Shown: positions 43,525 through 56,455, counted from the first letter of the stretch. The stretch: DNA of 64,000 nucleotides from Salvelinus alpinus (GCF_045679555.1 NC_092087.1:88620966-88684965); one strand, 5' to 3'. Program-made: numbers and translations. Notes: generated from the letters alone by a model not told the origin.

Positions 43525-46500
43525 CTGAAGAGAGAGAAACAGAAATTAAACAGAATCTGCGTCCCCTCAAAAAACCTTCATATACTCTTTATAGTGCATT
43601 ACTTTGACCAAGGCCTATATGGCTCTGGTGAAAAGGAGTGCACAAAATAGGGAATAGGGTTCCATTTGGAACACAGAACAGTTCCTCAAAACCACCTCTC
43701 TCTCATTATATTGTTGGGTTTGTAAGGAAATGACATCACTAGTGGCCACTAGTGGTCAACTCTTTCGCTTATTAATGATGTCATGGTCTTCTCGTCCAAT
43801 AAGCAGCAGCATATGAATGAGCTGTCATCAAGAATAAAGCTTGTTTACAACCAAATCTAAACACATATGTAACTGGGATGTTATAGGAGGGTCCGATTTT
43901 CTTTGTGAATTCACTTGTTTTTGAGAAACTATCCCCAAGCATCTATTCACTTCCTCATCCTCGTTGTTCAGTAAGTGGCTCCAAAAACACCCCCAAACAA
44001 CCTTTTAGAAACTAAAAAGCTCTAAGTAGTCTACAGTGATGCAGGTCTTTACATGTAGTACACATGAAGTTGTGTCATTCAGAACTTAATCCACAACGTT
44101 ATGTTCCATGTTGTTGAGACTTGAACGATGCTTCTCGTCCGTTCTAGCAGCATGATACACTGAGAATGGAACAGTTGGACGGGGAAACAGCACGAGTCAC
44201 ACAATGGAATATAACGTTGTGGATAAAGTTTGGAATGACACAATTTAATGTGTACAACTGTTCCATCTAAAGTCCTGCATCACTATACTGAGAGCTTTCT
44301 GTTTCTAAAATACGTATTTGGGTGTTTTTGGAGCATTTGTTCATGTTTTTCAGAGCCTCTACTGCACAACGAGGATGAGGAAGTGAATTGCTGTTTGGGG
44401 TAAGTTTCTTTAAAACAAGTGAAATCATAAAAAAAGGTGTCTGGACCTTTCTATAACATGGTATTTACATAAAATAGAAATTTGGTTGTAAAAAAGCCAA
44501 CTTCTGCTTTATTGTGGTGTATCACAATGCTCTAGAAATGGCTCTGTTATTTTAATGTGGTGTATCACAATGCTCTAGAAATGACTCTGTTATTTTAATG
44601 TGGTGAATCACAATGCTCTAGAAATGGCACTGTTATTTTAATGTGGTGAATCACAATGCTCTAGAAATGGCTCTGTTATTTTAATGTGGTGAATCACAAT
44701 GCTCTAGAAATGACTCTGTTATTTTAATGTGGTGTATCACAATGCTCTAGAAATGGCACTGTTATTTTATTGTGGTGTATCCACAATGCTCTAGAAATGG
44801 CTCTGTTATTTTAATGTGGTGTATCACAATGCTCTAGAAATGGCACTGTTATTTTAATGTGGTGTTTTCACAATGCTCTAGAAATGGCACTGTTGTTGTA
44901 TTGGCAGAATATGCTCACCGGTTGGCAGCACTGGGAGGTTGAATTTCACAGCATCGTACTGGACATCCTCATCCTCTTTCTGGGGCTGAGGCACTTGGAC
45001 GGTGGAGTACAGAGGCACTTCCTGGTTTTTGAAGCGAGAGAAGTGGACGCTGGCATAGTGAACGTCATCCTGGTCGACGGTGGCTGCTGTCTGTGCTGCA
45101 GTAGAGGTCATGGTCATGCCTGAGATGTTGTCATACACTGGACTAGAGTCTCCCTGATGGAGAGAGAGGACAGACAACATAATGAGTAGAAATGTCCCAC
45201 AAAGCAATACAAATAATCTGATAGTAACAGACTCACCTGTACATTCTCTGCTCTGTCTCTTGTGTCAGAGATGGATTTGGAGGCCTTCTTTCTGTTTTTA
45301 AATTAATTAATGAATTTATTCTTGAAAGAATGAATGAAACAATCAATGATTAAATTAAGTTAATAAAAAGTGTTAGAGTGAAATAATCGTTAAAAGATCA
45401 CTCACCTGAACCACATGAGTCCAGAGAGACAGAGGATGAGAACCAGAACAACCACTATGATTCCTACAGCTGCAGTCAGAACTGAGGACTGTTTCTCTAA
45501 AAGATAATGTAGATGATACGAGTGCTGGCATGTTATAAACTGAAAATAAACGTAGTACAGGACAATAATACAATGTTTGTTAAGGGATCTCATCTCAACG
45601 TATATATAATTAAAAAACAGTATAAGCCAAAGTGTAATTATTAATATTAGTTTGTAACATAATTTTGTGTTGAAATATTGAAGATGAAACTTCACCTGGT
45701 AAAATGATCATCAGAGCTGTAGAGTTCCTAGATCCTCTTCCATTCCAGGCCTCACAGTGGTAATGTCCATTGTCCTTAGACTTGAACTTACTTATGTTGT
45801 AGATCTGTTCAAATCCATTTAGAAAAGTCTCATTTTGAAAGTACCAGGTGTATTTGTCCACAGGTGGGTTGGCATCACTGCTGCAGGTCAGAGTCACTGA
45901 ACTGTCCTCCACTATTTCACCAGAGGGACTGACTGACACTGAGGTGTTCTTTGGGCCATCTGGTGGACAATATGTGACAATAGTGTTTTAAATAGTGTTT
46001 TACTTGTTATTGAAATATGCATTTAAATGTGATCCTCTGATCAAAAGATGAGGTTAGGTGTACTAACACTGAACGTCCACAGACACAGAAGAAGAGTTGA
46101 GACTCCCATATATACTCTCAGCCTCACAGTAGTATTCTCCACTGTCCTCAGAGTTAATGTTGGTGATGAGGAAGGTGTTTTCAGATCCTGTCAGTGAAGC
46201 TCCATTCTTCTTGTACCAGGTGTATTTGTCCACAGGTGGGTTGGCATCACTGCTGCAGGTCAGAGTCACTGAACTGTCCTCCACTATTTCACCAGAGGGA
46301 CTGACTGACACTGAGGTGTTCCTTGGACCATCTGGTGTAAAATACATTGTATTTATTTATAGCAACACTTGTGTTTACATTTTACGGGTGAGTTTGAAAT
46401 AATTTATAAATTATAATAAATGATTAATTCAGAGCAAAATAAATTCTGAAACAGAATCACTAAAAATAATGATGACATTGTGGTAAAGCACATTCAGGGA

Positions 46501-49500
46501 AATGGATGAGTCACGATCGTGTGGAGAGACGGACCAAGACGCAGCGTGATTGGAGTTCCACATCTTTATTTTTAGTGAAACTTAAAATAAACCAAGAAAC
46601 AAACAACGACCGTGCAGTACTGAGGTGCAACATGCACTCACTCAAAAACAATACCCCACAAAGCAGGTGGGAGAAAGGGCCTCCTAAATATGATCCCCAA
46701 TTAGAGGCAACGATTACCAGCTGCCTCTAATTGGGAACCATACAAACCAGCCACATAGAAAATAAATGACTAGAACACCCCCCTAGTCACGCTCTGACCT
46801 AAACACCATAGAGAACCGAGGGCTCTCTATGGTCAGGGAGTGACAGGATGTTACACACTAAAATATTGATTGATAGATATATTTATGTGGAAACAATCTA
46901 TTTTCAATTCAAGTATCAGCATGATCAGTATATCAAACTGGACATCTAAACCTCCAATGTACTTACATGTGACAGTGAGAGTCTCTTCAGCAGAGGGGAG
47001 ATCCTCATGGCCTTCTACAGCACAGGAGTATCTGCCTGTATCCTCACTGCTGACTGAGAACAGGATATAGACAGGAGAGGAGGTGTTGCTGTTTGGTATA
47101 GGCTGTCCATTCTTATACCAACTGAAGGCTGTGTTGGGGACCAGTGTACAGTTGGTTCTACATGTCAGTGTGACATTCTCCCCCTCTGACACAGATGTAG
47201 GATCCATCTCCAACACAACATCTAGAATAAAATGAAACAAATCATTATTTTCCTCCTATATATGTCCTCTTATGTGAAATATTATATTCGTTTTTTTCCC
47301 TGTTACATAACACTGCAGTGTCTGTATGACTGCATTTTTAATAAGGTAATTACGGTCATTCATTTGATATATTTAGCCAGGACAGTAAACTCTGTAATCA
47401 TTTCCACTGTTTTCCAGGAAGTCCTGGGTTCCATAGAATAAATTAAACAGATTAAAACACAACATACTCATTAGCATACATACAAATCAACACTCACATT
47501 ACAGCTATCTAGATATGTGTCATAGATGTGAGATGAGTGACAGATTACCTGTGACAGTCAGGGAGACACGTGAGCCAGTAAACTTTTCTCCAGATGTTAT
47601 GAATCTGAACCTGTACCCAGCAGAGTCACTCAATCTCAGGTCTGTGATTCTCAGGGTACAGTTACTCTTCTTATCCCCAAGGTACTCTATATGACCCTCA
47701 CACCCTGGCATTGAGCTCAGATCTTCAGCCTCCATACCAGACAATTTAGTAAACCAGAAAGCTGTTTTGATCTCATGATTACTGGGAAATGTGTAAGAGC
47801 AGGATATGTCCACTGTTGACCCCTTTAAAGCACAGATCTTCGGATGGGTGTAAGTCACACTCCAACACTTCTTACCTGAAATACAAGACAATATAACACC
47901 TTTATAAAATTCTTAATTACAATATCTACTGTATACACTTATGCTGTTACGTTCCTCAGCAAGAAAACCTAAAATGTAACCAAAACAAAAGTGGAATTTA
48001 TTAAAAGAGTCACTGACAAAGACAAAAATGAGACCAGTGGGTTCTGAAAGACACTCATGGGGGTGTCCATTGAAAATTGACTATCAACAACAACTGGAAC
48101 CAAAAAGACATGAGCGCCCACAAGATTTGCCCAAGAAGAGGCAAACAAAATAAAACCCCACATGCCAGCACAGTTGTAACACATACTGACTAACGAGTGA
48201 CGCCAATCGGGGCTACCCACCTCCAAATATAAATGGGACAAAAAATCAACAATGTTAAAATCATATGCTGTGAAAGTAACCAGGTTGTGACTATCCCCTC
48301 AGCTTTGTAGTTTTTAAACTTTGGTAGTTATTTTTTCATGGGTCTTCATTGCTCAAAAAAGTAGTGCAAAGGTGTACAAGTGCAAAAACGTAATGAAAGG
48401 TATCTGGTAGAAGTAAATTCATCCATTGACTGCATTTTCATGAATTTGATTATATATCTTGAAGCTCGTTCAACACTGCGTGGCAAAGCAGACGGACCTA
48501 AAGCAGAAGTGGATGTCACATTCACAGCAAATTAAATAATGATTGTCTGACAACCTGAAACAAATGTTGTATGTAAAAGTCCACACTTACACACTGCAGG
48601 AGAGTGGAGATCCTCATGGCCTTTTACAGCACAGGAGTAACTGTCTGCATCACTAAAGGAGTCTGAGTACAGGCTGGAAGTGTCCTCCTTTACTTTGTGA
48701 CCGTTCTTGTACCAGATGTAGGTGGGGTTGTCAGTCAGAGTACAGGTGGTGCTACAGGTCAGTGTCCTCTTCCCTGCCTCTGTGGCAGGAGTCACCTTCA
48801 CCTGCAGGTCTGAATACAGAGTAAATGACAATAACATAATAAAACCAATAGTGTATTATGGATTTTAAAAATGTAGAATTAAACATCAAATAGAAATATA
48901 TGTATAAACATGATCATGTGTTCAGTGTTACCTGAGACAGTCAGAGTTGTTCCAGGGAAGCTGTATCCCCATCTTGAGGTCTGTGTGGTGAATATGAACT
49001 TGTACTCAGCAGAGTCCTCTTCTCTCAGATCTGTGATTCTCAGGGTGGAGTGACCTCTCTCCTTCTCTCCTGCATACTCCACACGACCTGCATACCCTGG
49101 GTCTGTGGTTAGGTCTTCAGGGGTCGACTTATCACTTCTAAACCAGAATGTTGATGTGGTGTAATAATAACCAACATAAGTACAGGATATGTCCACTGTT
49201 GACCCCTTCAAGGCACAGATTGCCCTCTTGGTGTAAGTCACTCTGTTGCAGCTCTGATCCTGGACACCTGCAACATAATGGAATCACATTAGTACATTAT
49301 ACAGTATTGTCAGTTATTTTCATAAAAGCCAAGCCCTATCAAATTATACAGTGAGACCAAAAGGACTTAGTACAAACATTCTGTATACATGAGATTCCAT
49401 ATTAGATTCACACTCACACACTGCAGGAGAGCGGAGCTCCTCATGGCCTTTTACAGCACAGGAGAAGCTGTCTACATAGTTTCTGGAGACTTGGTCTTTG

Positions 49501-50568
49501 TACTGGCGGGAGGTGCTCTCATCTAGATGTTGTCCGTTCTTGTACCAGATGTAGGTGGGGTTGTCAGTCAGAGTACAGGTGGTTTTACAGGTCAGTGTCT
49601 TCCTATTACCTGTGTATGTTACCTCGACCTGCAGTTCTGAATGCAGAGAGTGTATTAAAACACAACTGAACAATCCGCTCTAGATTAATACAATTGTACT
49701 GTTCTCATTGGGCCTAGTCCTAATTTGAGACAAACGTGTAAATCTGTGTGCCATAAATCATGTAATCTATTGATTTAAGTAAACATATTACTGTGGATCT
49801 GTTGTGTCACAAGTTAAGATTAATCTGTTGTGAAGAATTAATATAATATTTGTCATTTGAAGTGGTGCGTTATTCCATGTACAATATCACAATACCTGTA
49901 ATAATGAGAGTGACATAGTCAGAGCGAGGAGTCCATGAGTAGGACGTTGTTGTAAACGTGAAATAATATGTTGCAGCATCACTCCATTTCAGGTCTGTGA
50001 TTCTCAGGGTGCAGTCATTCTCCTTGTTCCCTCGGTACTCCATACGGCCCTCATTCTTATCTTGGATATCAGAAGTATACCCAACACCACTCCTCCAGTT
50101 ATACCATGTGGTTGTTGTGACTGTTTGACCTCTGGGATATGTGTAGGAGCAGGACAGATCCACTGTTGAGCCCTTCAAGGCACAGATACTCTGAGTGGTG
50201 TGTGTCACTCTCCAGCCATACTGACCCAGTACCACTGAAACAGTCACACAACACAATAGTATCAGAATTAGGACAAGGTCTATTGGTTCGCGCTGACAGT
50301 AGGGTTTGTCCACACTTTGTTGCCATAGTTGCTGAGTTGAGTGTGAAGGAAACCACAGATAAGCATTACTCAGTGAGGTGTGAAAGATAACTATTTACAG
50401 TGAAGTGGAGACTCCTAACAGAACAGATCAGAATAACATTATGACTCTTATCCTTTTAGAAATGTCTGTAGATTGATAAACAGAGCAACTAAAAGATAAG
50501 AATGAGACCATACCTGCTACAGACCAGAGAAAGACCACCAACACACTTCCTGTTGTTCTCAAGGCCAT
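43298..50568 (-). CDS. Gene C: CD22/Siglec-like inhibitory receptor, intact
   Basis: Thirteen coding exons join to about 961 residues with consistent phases. Order is signal peptide, V, C2, V, C2, V, C2, C2, C2, transmembrane helix, three tail exons. The third V domain has the full Siglec set (B- and E-strand cysteines, YRFR arginine). The main tail exon has two canonical ITIMs, VHYASV and VQYDAV, which in this family recruit SHP phosphatases, plus YDNI, a YxN Grb2-type site as in CD22, and YSTV. The probable role is a B-cell or leukocyte inhibitory co-receptor at the plasma membrane. Human CD22 has seven Ig domains; this has eight. The frame of the last exon is uncertain. An LTR-like element (46,509-46,845) sits in an intron. 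Confidence 0.85.
43835..44511. mobile_element. Foldback (hairpin) element in a gene C intron
   Basis: The two halves are inverted copies: 'taaagcttgtttacaaccaa' and 'cacttcctcatcctcgttgt' on the left recur as reverse complements near 44,355-44,511. The centre is near 44,170. No coding frame. Probably a hairpin MITE. Confidence 0.75.
44515..44890. repeat. 43-bp minisatellite next to the ITIM exon
   Basis: Nine copies of 'ctctgttattttaatgtggt' plus 'gtatcacaatgctctagaaa' plus 'tgg', ending 28 nt from the donor of the ITIM exon. Confidence 0.93.
44919..45153 (-). CDS. Gene C ITIM/Grb2-motif tail exon
   Basis: Begins GDSSPVYDNISGMTM; contains DDVHYASVHFSRF, VPLYSTVQVPQP and EDVQYDAVKFN. VHYASV and VQYDAV fit [VIL]xYxx[VIL]; YDNI fits YxN. 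Acceptor CATCAG and donor GTGAGC. Confidence 0.9.
45237..45291 (-). CDS. Gene C juxtamembrane cytoplasmic exon
   Basis: Encodes KKASKSISDTRDRAENVQ after the shared arginine codon. Unrelated to the RSTGGSDATADTQ exon that genes A and B use at this position. Confidence 0.85.
45406..45496 (-). CDS. Gene C transmembrane exon
   Basis: KQSSVL then TAAVGIIVVVLVLILCLSGL and MWFR, the same helix as genes A and B. Confidence 0.92.
45696..45959 (-). CDS. Gene C membrane-proximal C2 domain
   Basis: SVTLTCSSDANPPVDKYTWY and DNGHYHCEAWNGRGSRNST; nearly identical to gene A 6,059-6,322. Confidence 0.93.
46068..46331 (-). CDS. Gene C second C2 domain from the membrane
   Basis: TWYKKNGASLTGSENTFLIT and SGEYYCEAESIYGSLNSSS. 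Donor is GTTAGT rather than GTGAGT. Confidence 0.9.
46509..46845. mobile_element. LTR-like element with GGATG target duplication
   Basis: 337 bp, flanked by GGATG at 46,504-46,508 and 46,846-46,850; ends AGTCACGATCG and GGAGTGACA. Contains the same 'ctaattgggaaccata' inverted-repeat core as 16,783-17,225. Lies in a gene C intron. Confidence 0.75.
46967..47221 (-). CDS. Gene C third C2 domain from the membrane
   Basis: EMDPTSVSEGENVTLTCRTN, TAFSWYKNGQP and TGRYSCAVEGHEDLPSAEET; intact cysteines. Confidence 0.92.
47549..47875 (-). CDS. Gene C third V domain (complete Siglec set)
   Basis: KICALKGSTVDISCSY, KSNCTLRITDL and DSAGYRFRFITSG: the interdomain, B-strand and E-strand cysteines and the YxFR arginine are all present. 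Confidence 0.93.
47890..48560. other. Gene C intron, no gene seen
   Basis: About 47,950-48,250 may be an interspersed repeat ('gttacgttcctcagcaagaa'), with frames too short and low-complexity to call. Nothing else is recognised. Confidence 0.4.
48591..48809 (-). CDS. Gene C C2 domain 4
   Basis: KRTLTCSTTCTLTDNPTYIW and DSYSCAVKGHEDLHSP; canonical and STTC cysteines present. Confidence 0.92.
48932..49267 (-). CDS. Gene C second V domain
   Basis: KRAICALKGSTVDISCTYVG and DSAEYKFIFTTQT. No E-strand cysteine (HSTLRITDL) and isoleucine in place of the YxFR arginine. Confidence 0.92.
49418..49636 (-). CDS. Gene C C2 domain 2
   Basis: RKTLTCKTTCTLTDNPTYIW and DSFSCAVKGHEELRSP; intact. Confidence 0.92.
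49896..50234 (-). CDS. Gene C first V domain
   Basis: QSICALKGSTVDLSCSYTYP, ENDCTLRITDL and AATYYFTFTT. Has the E-strand cysteine, but threonine replaces the sialic-acid arginine. Confidence 0.92.
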
Positions 50569-50584
50569 TGTTGCATCTCCCAAC
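50514..50584 (-). CDS. Gene C signal-peptide exon
   Basis: ATG at 50,566-50,568 gives MALRTTGSVLVVFLWSVA(G); 5' UTR begins after a CTGCAG acceptor. Confidence 0.9.
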
Positions 50585-50624
50585 CTGCAGTCTCAGAAAC
50601 ATAAACAACAACTCACTCTATAGC

Positions 50625-51050
50625 TGGTGAATAACTACATACATACCATCAGGGGCAGCAGGTAGGGCTCTAGTCAAAGTAGTGCACTCTATAGCTGGTG
50701 AATAACTACATACATACCATCAGGGGCAGCAGGTAGGGCTCTAGTCAAAGTAGTGCACTCTATAGCTGGTGAATAACTACATGCAAACCATCAGGGGCAG
50801 CAGGTAGGGCTCTAGTCAAAGTAGTCCACTCTATAGCTGGTGAATAACTACATACATACCATCAGGGGCAGCAGGTAGGGCTCTAGTCAAAGGTAGTGCA
50901 CTCTATAGCTGGTGAATAACTACATACAAACCATCAGGGGCAGCAGGTAGGGCTCTAGTCAAAGTAGTGCACTCTAGCTGGTGAATAACTACATACAAAC
51001 CATCAGGGGCAGCAGGTAGGGCTCTAGTCAAAAGTAGTGCACTCTATAGG
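50625..51050. repeat. 71-bp minisatellite in the 5' intron of gene C
   Basis: Six copies of a unit with 'ctatagctggtgaataacta' and 'catcaggggcagcaggtagg'. The unit starts with intron sequence present singly at 12,760 and 36,300 in the paralogs. Confidence 0.93.
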
Positions 51051-51169
51051 GAATATGGTGTCATTTGGGATGCAGATATAACAACACATCATCATCACAG
51101 CCTTGAGTGGATGGTGTGTAAATAACATTCATCATAATGGTTTGGCAATATGGTGTGTCAGCTGTTTTG

Positions 51170-51425
51170 GCAGGTAGCCTAGTGGTTAAGAGAGTTAGGC
51201 CAGTAACTGAAACATTGCTGGTTCAAATAAATGTGCAGGCAAGGTGGAAAAATCTGCCAATTTGCCCTGGAGCAAGGTAGTTGCACCCCACAACAGCTGA
51301 TCCTGGGTGGTGCTGACATGAACGTTGATTAAGGCAGCCCCCCACACCTCTCTGATTCAGAGGGGTTTGGTTGAATGCAGAAGACACATGTTGGTTTAAT
51401 GCATTCAATTGTGCAACTGACTAAG
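51170..51425 (+). mobile_element. tRNA-derived SINE
   Basis: Head 'ggcaggtagcctagtggtta', then 'ccctggagcaaggtagttgc' and 'gttggtttaatgcattcaat' toward the 3' end. Absent from the paralogous gene A and B spacers. Confidence 0.65.
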
Positions 51426-52131
51426 TATATTATCAACAACAACTTATTGAACAGATCTGTAGAACTGTAAACACATATTTCTACATCGATTGTGCTGAAG
51501 CTGTTTTATTCTCAGAACCCCAAATATAGGAGGATAAATGTTCAATCCTCTACGGTCCGTCAAGCTGTACAGCAGCCTAAAGACTGACCAACAGGTTCAA
51601 TGATAGCTTCTACCTGAAAGCTGTGAGTCTAAACAGCAAGTGACTCTCTCACACCCCCCCCCCCCCCATCTGTGGTGAAGGCCCATAAGTCCCATGGAGT
51701 CTGTATCAAAGTCTAGAGAGCTGGTTGTTATGGATGTAGAAAAGTTAAAACACACGTCCTACACAGTATAGATGTCAACCCTACTCCCTATCAGTCTGGT
51801 CCTAAAGGGCCGTCAGCTAAATCCATTGTGTCATTCACACACATGGGGGCAAACACGTACACACACACAGACTGACACAAACAGACACACACACTGCAGT
51901 GTTACAATGTTTGTCTGCATGTCTTTTTTACCCTGGTTAATCATCTCATCACTATGTAGATCAACACTCCCACACTGAGACACTTTATGAATACTGGCCC
52001 TGATGTAACAACCAAAACACAGCTCAAAACATAACAAGAAGTAAAATGATACATTACCCTCAAGTATATGACACATTACTAAAAACAAATAACCAAAAAC
52101 GATATTTCAAGATATTGTCAAGAGTACTTAC

Positions 52132-52240
52132 AGAGTGAAGTAAAGGGGAGAGGTCTTCTACAGTGAGTCAACTTACTGGTAGTGAGTGGAAACTGCTAGT
52201 AAGTGTCAGTTCTGTGGTTGATACATATTTAAAGTAGAAC
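52132..52240 (-). promoter_or_regulatory. Gene C promoter and non-coding first exon
   Basis: TATA-like CTTTAAATATG at 52,224-52,234 (minus strand) and donor GTAAGT at 52,126-52,131, with the same spacing as genes A and B. Confidence 0.6.
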
Positions 52241-52611
52241 ACAAGTATCTGATGCAGAACTGTCCTCTCCATCCTCTTTAAGACATTAACATGCATGAGG
52301 ACCAGAACAGCATGTCAGAAAAGGGAGGTTACTGTATTAAAATGGGCCCTACATTTCTATAATGGACAAAATGTCCCCCATTTCCACTTTTATTTAAATA
52401 CAGAACCATGTTAACAATATGTTGACTATTCTATATTGAATGTTTATAATATCTTAGAATGTGTTGCCTTGTCCCTCTGAGTTCTACATGGAACAGGTCA
52501 AAGTTCCATTTACATTTGGTCAGTTCCATGATGTCATTCATTCTATTAAACAAACCCATTCAATGTACGTACACTCCTCATCAGCTGCATCAAAGTGGTA
52601 CAGAAGGTTCC

Positions 52612-53038
52612 AGTGTTCTAGTCTAGAGTTCTCCCTACTGGCATCTCAACATTACTGCAGTGTTCTAGACTAGAGTTCTCCCTACTGGCATCTCAACATT
52701 ACTGCAGTGTTCTAGACTAGAGTTCTCCCTACTGGCATCTCAACATTACTGCAGTGTTCTAGACTAGAGTTCTCCCTACTGGCATCTCAACATTACTGCA
52801 GTGTTCTAGACTAGAGTTCTCCCTACTGGCATCTCAACATTACTGCAGTGTTCTAGACTAGAGCGCTGCCTACTGGCATCTCAACATTCCTGCAGTGTTC
52901 TAGACTAGAGCTCGCCCTACTGGCATCTCAACATTACTGCAGTGTTCTAGACTAGAGCTCCACCTACTGGCATCTCAACATTACTGCAGTGTTCTAGACT
53001 AGAGCTCTCCCTACTGGCATCTCAACATTACTGCAGCC
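52612..53038. repeat. 47-bp minisatellite
   Basis: Nine units of the same repeat as 17,335-17,757. Confidence 0.93.
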
Positions 53039-53261
53039 TCCAGTCCTGATGTCCTTATTCATTTGTGCAGTAATATAAATAGAATGAATGGATACTGTTC
53101 CATTAATTCCAGCCATTCCTCCTATATCTCTGCCCACCAGCCTCCTCTGTTGTACAGTACTAGTAGTAGCTTAATCTATCAGAGGCATCAATGAACATCA
53201 CCATAGCCTGCTGTATTGACTGTGTAGTGTGTTGTAGTCTGCTGTCCATAAATAATGTCAT

Positions 53262-53393
53262 TTAGCAGATGCCTTTATCCAAAGCGACTTACAGTTAGTT
53301 ATATGTGCATATATTTTACGTATGGGTGGTCCAGGGAACAAAACCATCACGTTGCAGGTGCCATGCTCTACCAACTGAGCTACAGAGGACCAT
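53262..53393 (-). mobile_element. tRNA-derived SINE, short copy
   Basis: Paralog of 17,970-18,112, with 'gctctaccaactgagctaca' as the reversed tRNA-like head. Confidence 0.7.
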
Positions 53394-53499
53394 ATTCTAT
53401 AAAGTCTAATGTGCATATATACATTTCTGATATGATTCAGGAGGCCTGTCAGAGGACAGACAGGAAAGTGATTGTGTTTATCTAAACCAACGAACCCAC

Positions 53500-53790
53500 A
53501 TCACTGTGTCTCATGTTAATACTACTCCTAAACACAACCCACCATCACTGTCTCATGTTAATACTACTCCTAAACACAACCCACCATCACTTTGTCTCAT
53601 GTTAATACTACTCCTAAACACAACCCATCATCACTGTGTCTCATGTTAATACTACTCCTAAACACAACCCACCATCACTGTGTCTCATGTTAATACTACT
53701 CCTAAACACAACCCATCATCACTGTGTCTCATGTTAATACTACTCCTAAACACAACCCACCATCACTGTGTCTCATGTTAATTCTACTCT
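53500..53790. repeat. 44-bp minisatellite
   Basis: About seven units of the repeat seen at 18,223-18,696 and 19,710-20,368. Confidence 0.93.
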
Positions 53791-53794
53791 TTAA

Positions 53795-55664
53795 CCTTTC
53801 ACTGCTACCAAACCCGGATCCGGGAGCACCCCCCACAGTAAAAAAGCTGACTAGCATAGCCTAGCATAGCGTCACAAGTAAATACAAGCATCTAAATATC
53901 ATTAAATCACAAGTCCAAGACACCAGATGAAAGATACAGATTTTGTGAATCCAGCCATCATTTCTGATTTTTTAAATGTTTTACAGGGAAGACACAATAT
54001 GTAAATCTATTAGCTAACCACGTTAGCAAAAGACACCACTTTTTTTACTCCACCAGTTTTTTCCTGCATGGGCAGCTATCACAATTTCGACTAAATAAAG
54101 ATATATATAGCCACTAACCAAGAAACAACTTCATAAGATGACAGTCTGATAACATATTTATGGTATAGCATATGTTTTATTTAAAAAATTTGCATATTTC
54201 AGGTATAAATCACAGTTCTACATTGCAGCTGCAATCTGAAATAGCGTTGGAAGCAGCAGGAATAATTACAGAGACCGACGTCAATTACCTAAATACTCAT
54301 CCTGAAACAATTCTGAAAAATACACAGCATACAGCAAATGAAAGCCCAACATCTTGTGAATCCAGCCATCATTTCTGATTTTTAAAATGTTTTACAGGGA
54401 AGACACAATATGTAAATCTATTAGCTAACCACGTTAGCAAAAGACACCACTTTTTTTACTCCACCAGTTTTTTACTCCATCAGTAGCTATCACTAATTCG
54501 ACTAAATAAAGATATATATAGCCACTAACCAAGAAACAACTTCATAAGATGACAGTCTGATAACATATTTATGGTATAGCATATGTTTTTTTAGAAAAAT
54601 TTGCATTTTTCAGGTATAAATCACAGTTTACCATTGCAGCCAGTATCACAAAACTCACCCAAAGCGACTAGAATAACTACAGAGAGCAACGTGTATTACC
54701 TAATTACTCATCTTAAAACATTTCTGAAAAATACACAGCGATTAGATTGACTAAAAAAATACAGGTTGGACAGCTAATGAAAGATGCATTGGTTATTAAT
54801 GCAACCGCTGATTTAGATTTTTAAAATTAACATTACTAGACATACAGTGTGCGTTACAGCCAGACTAGTGCCGCAACAATGGCCGACCACTGCGTTTACA
54901 TTTTTCCACATAAATACGGAATAAAATCATAAATAGCTCTTACTTTTGGACGAGTTTCCATCAGTATCTTGGGCAATGTGTCCTTTGTCCAAAAGAATGG
55001 TTGCTTTGTTGTAAAACGTCCTCTTCAACTTCGGAACTAGTAGCTAACAATAGCTACACGGCACACACATGTCCAAATCCTCAAACGCAATACTAAGGAA
55101 ATTCGGAAAAATAGCAATATACTCGCATAAACTGATATAAATCGGTTTCAAATAACTTCGTTATGATGTTTCTAACACCTATATCGAATTAAATCACAGA
55201 CGGATATATCTTTCGTCAATAACGAGAGCTTTTGAGCATGCCATTCTGATATCCTCTCTTGCGTTCTGGCGAGCGACGAAAAGAAGGGACACGTCACTCC
55301 ATTGCCTTTTATAAACTCTGAGAAACACGTAGAGACGCCATTCCACTTCTCATTGGTTACTGACATCCAGGGGAAGGCGGGTGCAGTTCATTTCGATCCA
55401 TAGGGCACACACAGAGCTTAAAACTGATCCGAGATCAGAGACTATTTTTCAGACCTTCGCATGTCCTGTCATGATTTTCGCTGTAGAAAGAGTTCTGGTT
55501 CACCCACAGACATAATTCAAACGGTTTTAGAAACTAGAGATTGTTTTCTATCCAATAGTAATAATAATATACATATTGTACGAGCAAGAATTGAGTACGA
55601 GGCAGTTTAATTTGGAGACGCAAAATGTCGAAGTTGAAACAGCACCCCCTGTAGTGACAAGAAG
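53795..55664. mobile_element. TTAA-flanked element, copy 4 (best preserved ends)
   Basis: 1,870 bp between TTAA at 53,791-53,794 and TTAA at 55,665-55,668. The paralogous site near 20,360 reads 'ctactcctaaacctcttatgg' with no insert. Ends CCTTTCACTGCTAC and GTAGTGACAAGAAG form an imperfect inverted repeat. An internal block of about 430 bp is duplicated (about 53,940-54,240 and 54,360-54,660). No transposase. Confidence 0.88.
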
Positions 55665-55929
55665 TTAACCTCTTATGAAGCATCCACTCAGTCCAATCAC
55701 TCTTTCTCTCACTCTTACTTTAGGCCATTTTCAAAATATCTCCACCACAATCTGTTGCTCTCAGAGCTCTTAAAATAGCATGCACAAGTCTTTATGTGAA
55801 ACCACATGTACAACGTACATCCTGTCTTTTGTAGTACACAATATAGCTCAGTATTTGTCATGGGTGCCAATAATGTTGGTCGTGACTGTATATCTAACAA
55901 TCAGATGAATATGTCAAAATGCATGTATA

Positions 55930-56059
<130 letters not shown>

Positions 56060-56319
56060 TTAAACACATGAAACCGCAGTCCAGGGTCAGTATTCACAAA
56101 GTGTATCAGAGTAGGAGAGCTGATCTGGGATCAGTTTAGCCTTTTAGATAATAATTATACGGACCGTCTGAGACACTTTATGAAAACAGGCCCTGATGTA
56201 ACAACCAAAACACAGTTCAAAATAAACCAACAAGAACAAAGATACAGGAAGTCATGTGATGTTTGGCTAAAAACATCAAAACTAAAACTATATAACAAGA
56301 TATTGTCAAGTGTACTTAC

Positions 56320-56455
56320 AGAGTGAAGTGAAGGGAGAGGTCTTGAACAGGTAGTCAACTTACTGTCACTGAGTGGAAACAAGAAGTAGTCTACTGTAAG
56401 TATTAGTAGAAGCAGGCATAGCCTAAGTGTGAGTTCTGTGGTTGACACATTTTAA
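56320..56455 (-). promoter_or_regulatory. Second orphan promoter/first-exon module
   Basis: Donor GTAAGT (minus strand, 56,314-56,319) and 'ttctgtggttgacacatttt', as at 21,093. It lies about 4.2 kb upstream of the gene C promoter, mirroring the gene A arrangement. Confidence 0.5.

Noticed and set aside
44857-45123. 88-residue plus-strand frame
   Set aside because: Antisense to the ITIM exon of gene C.
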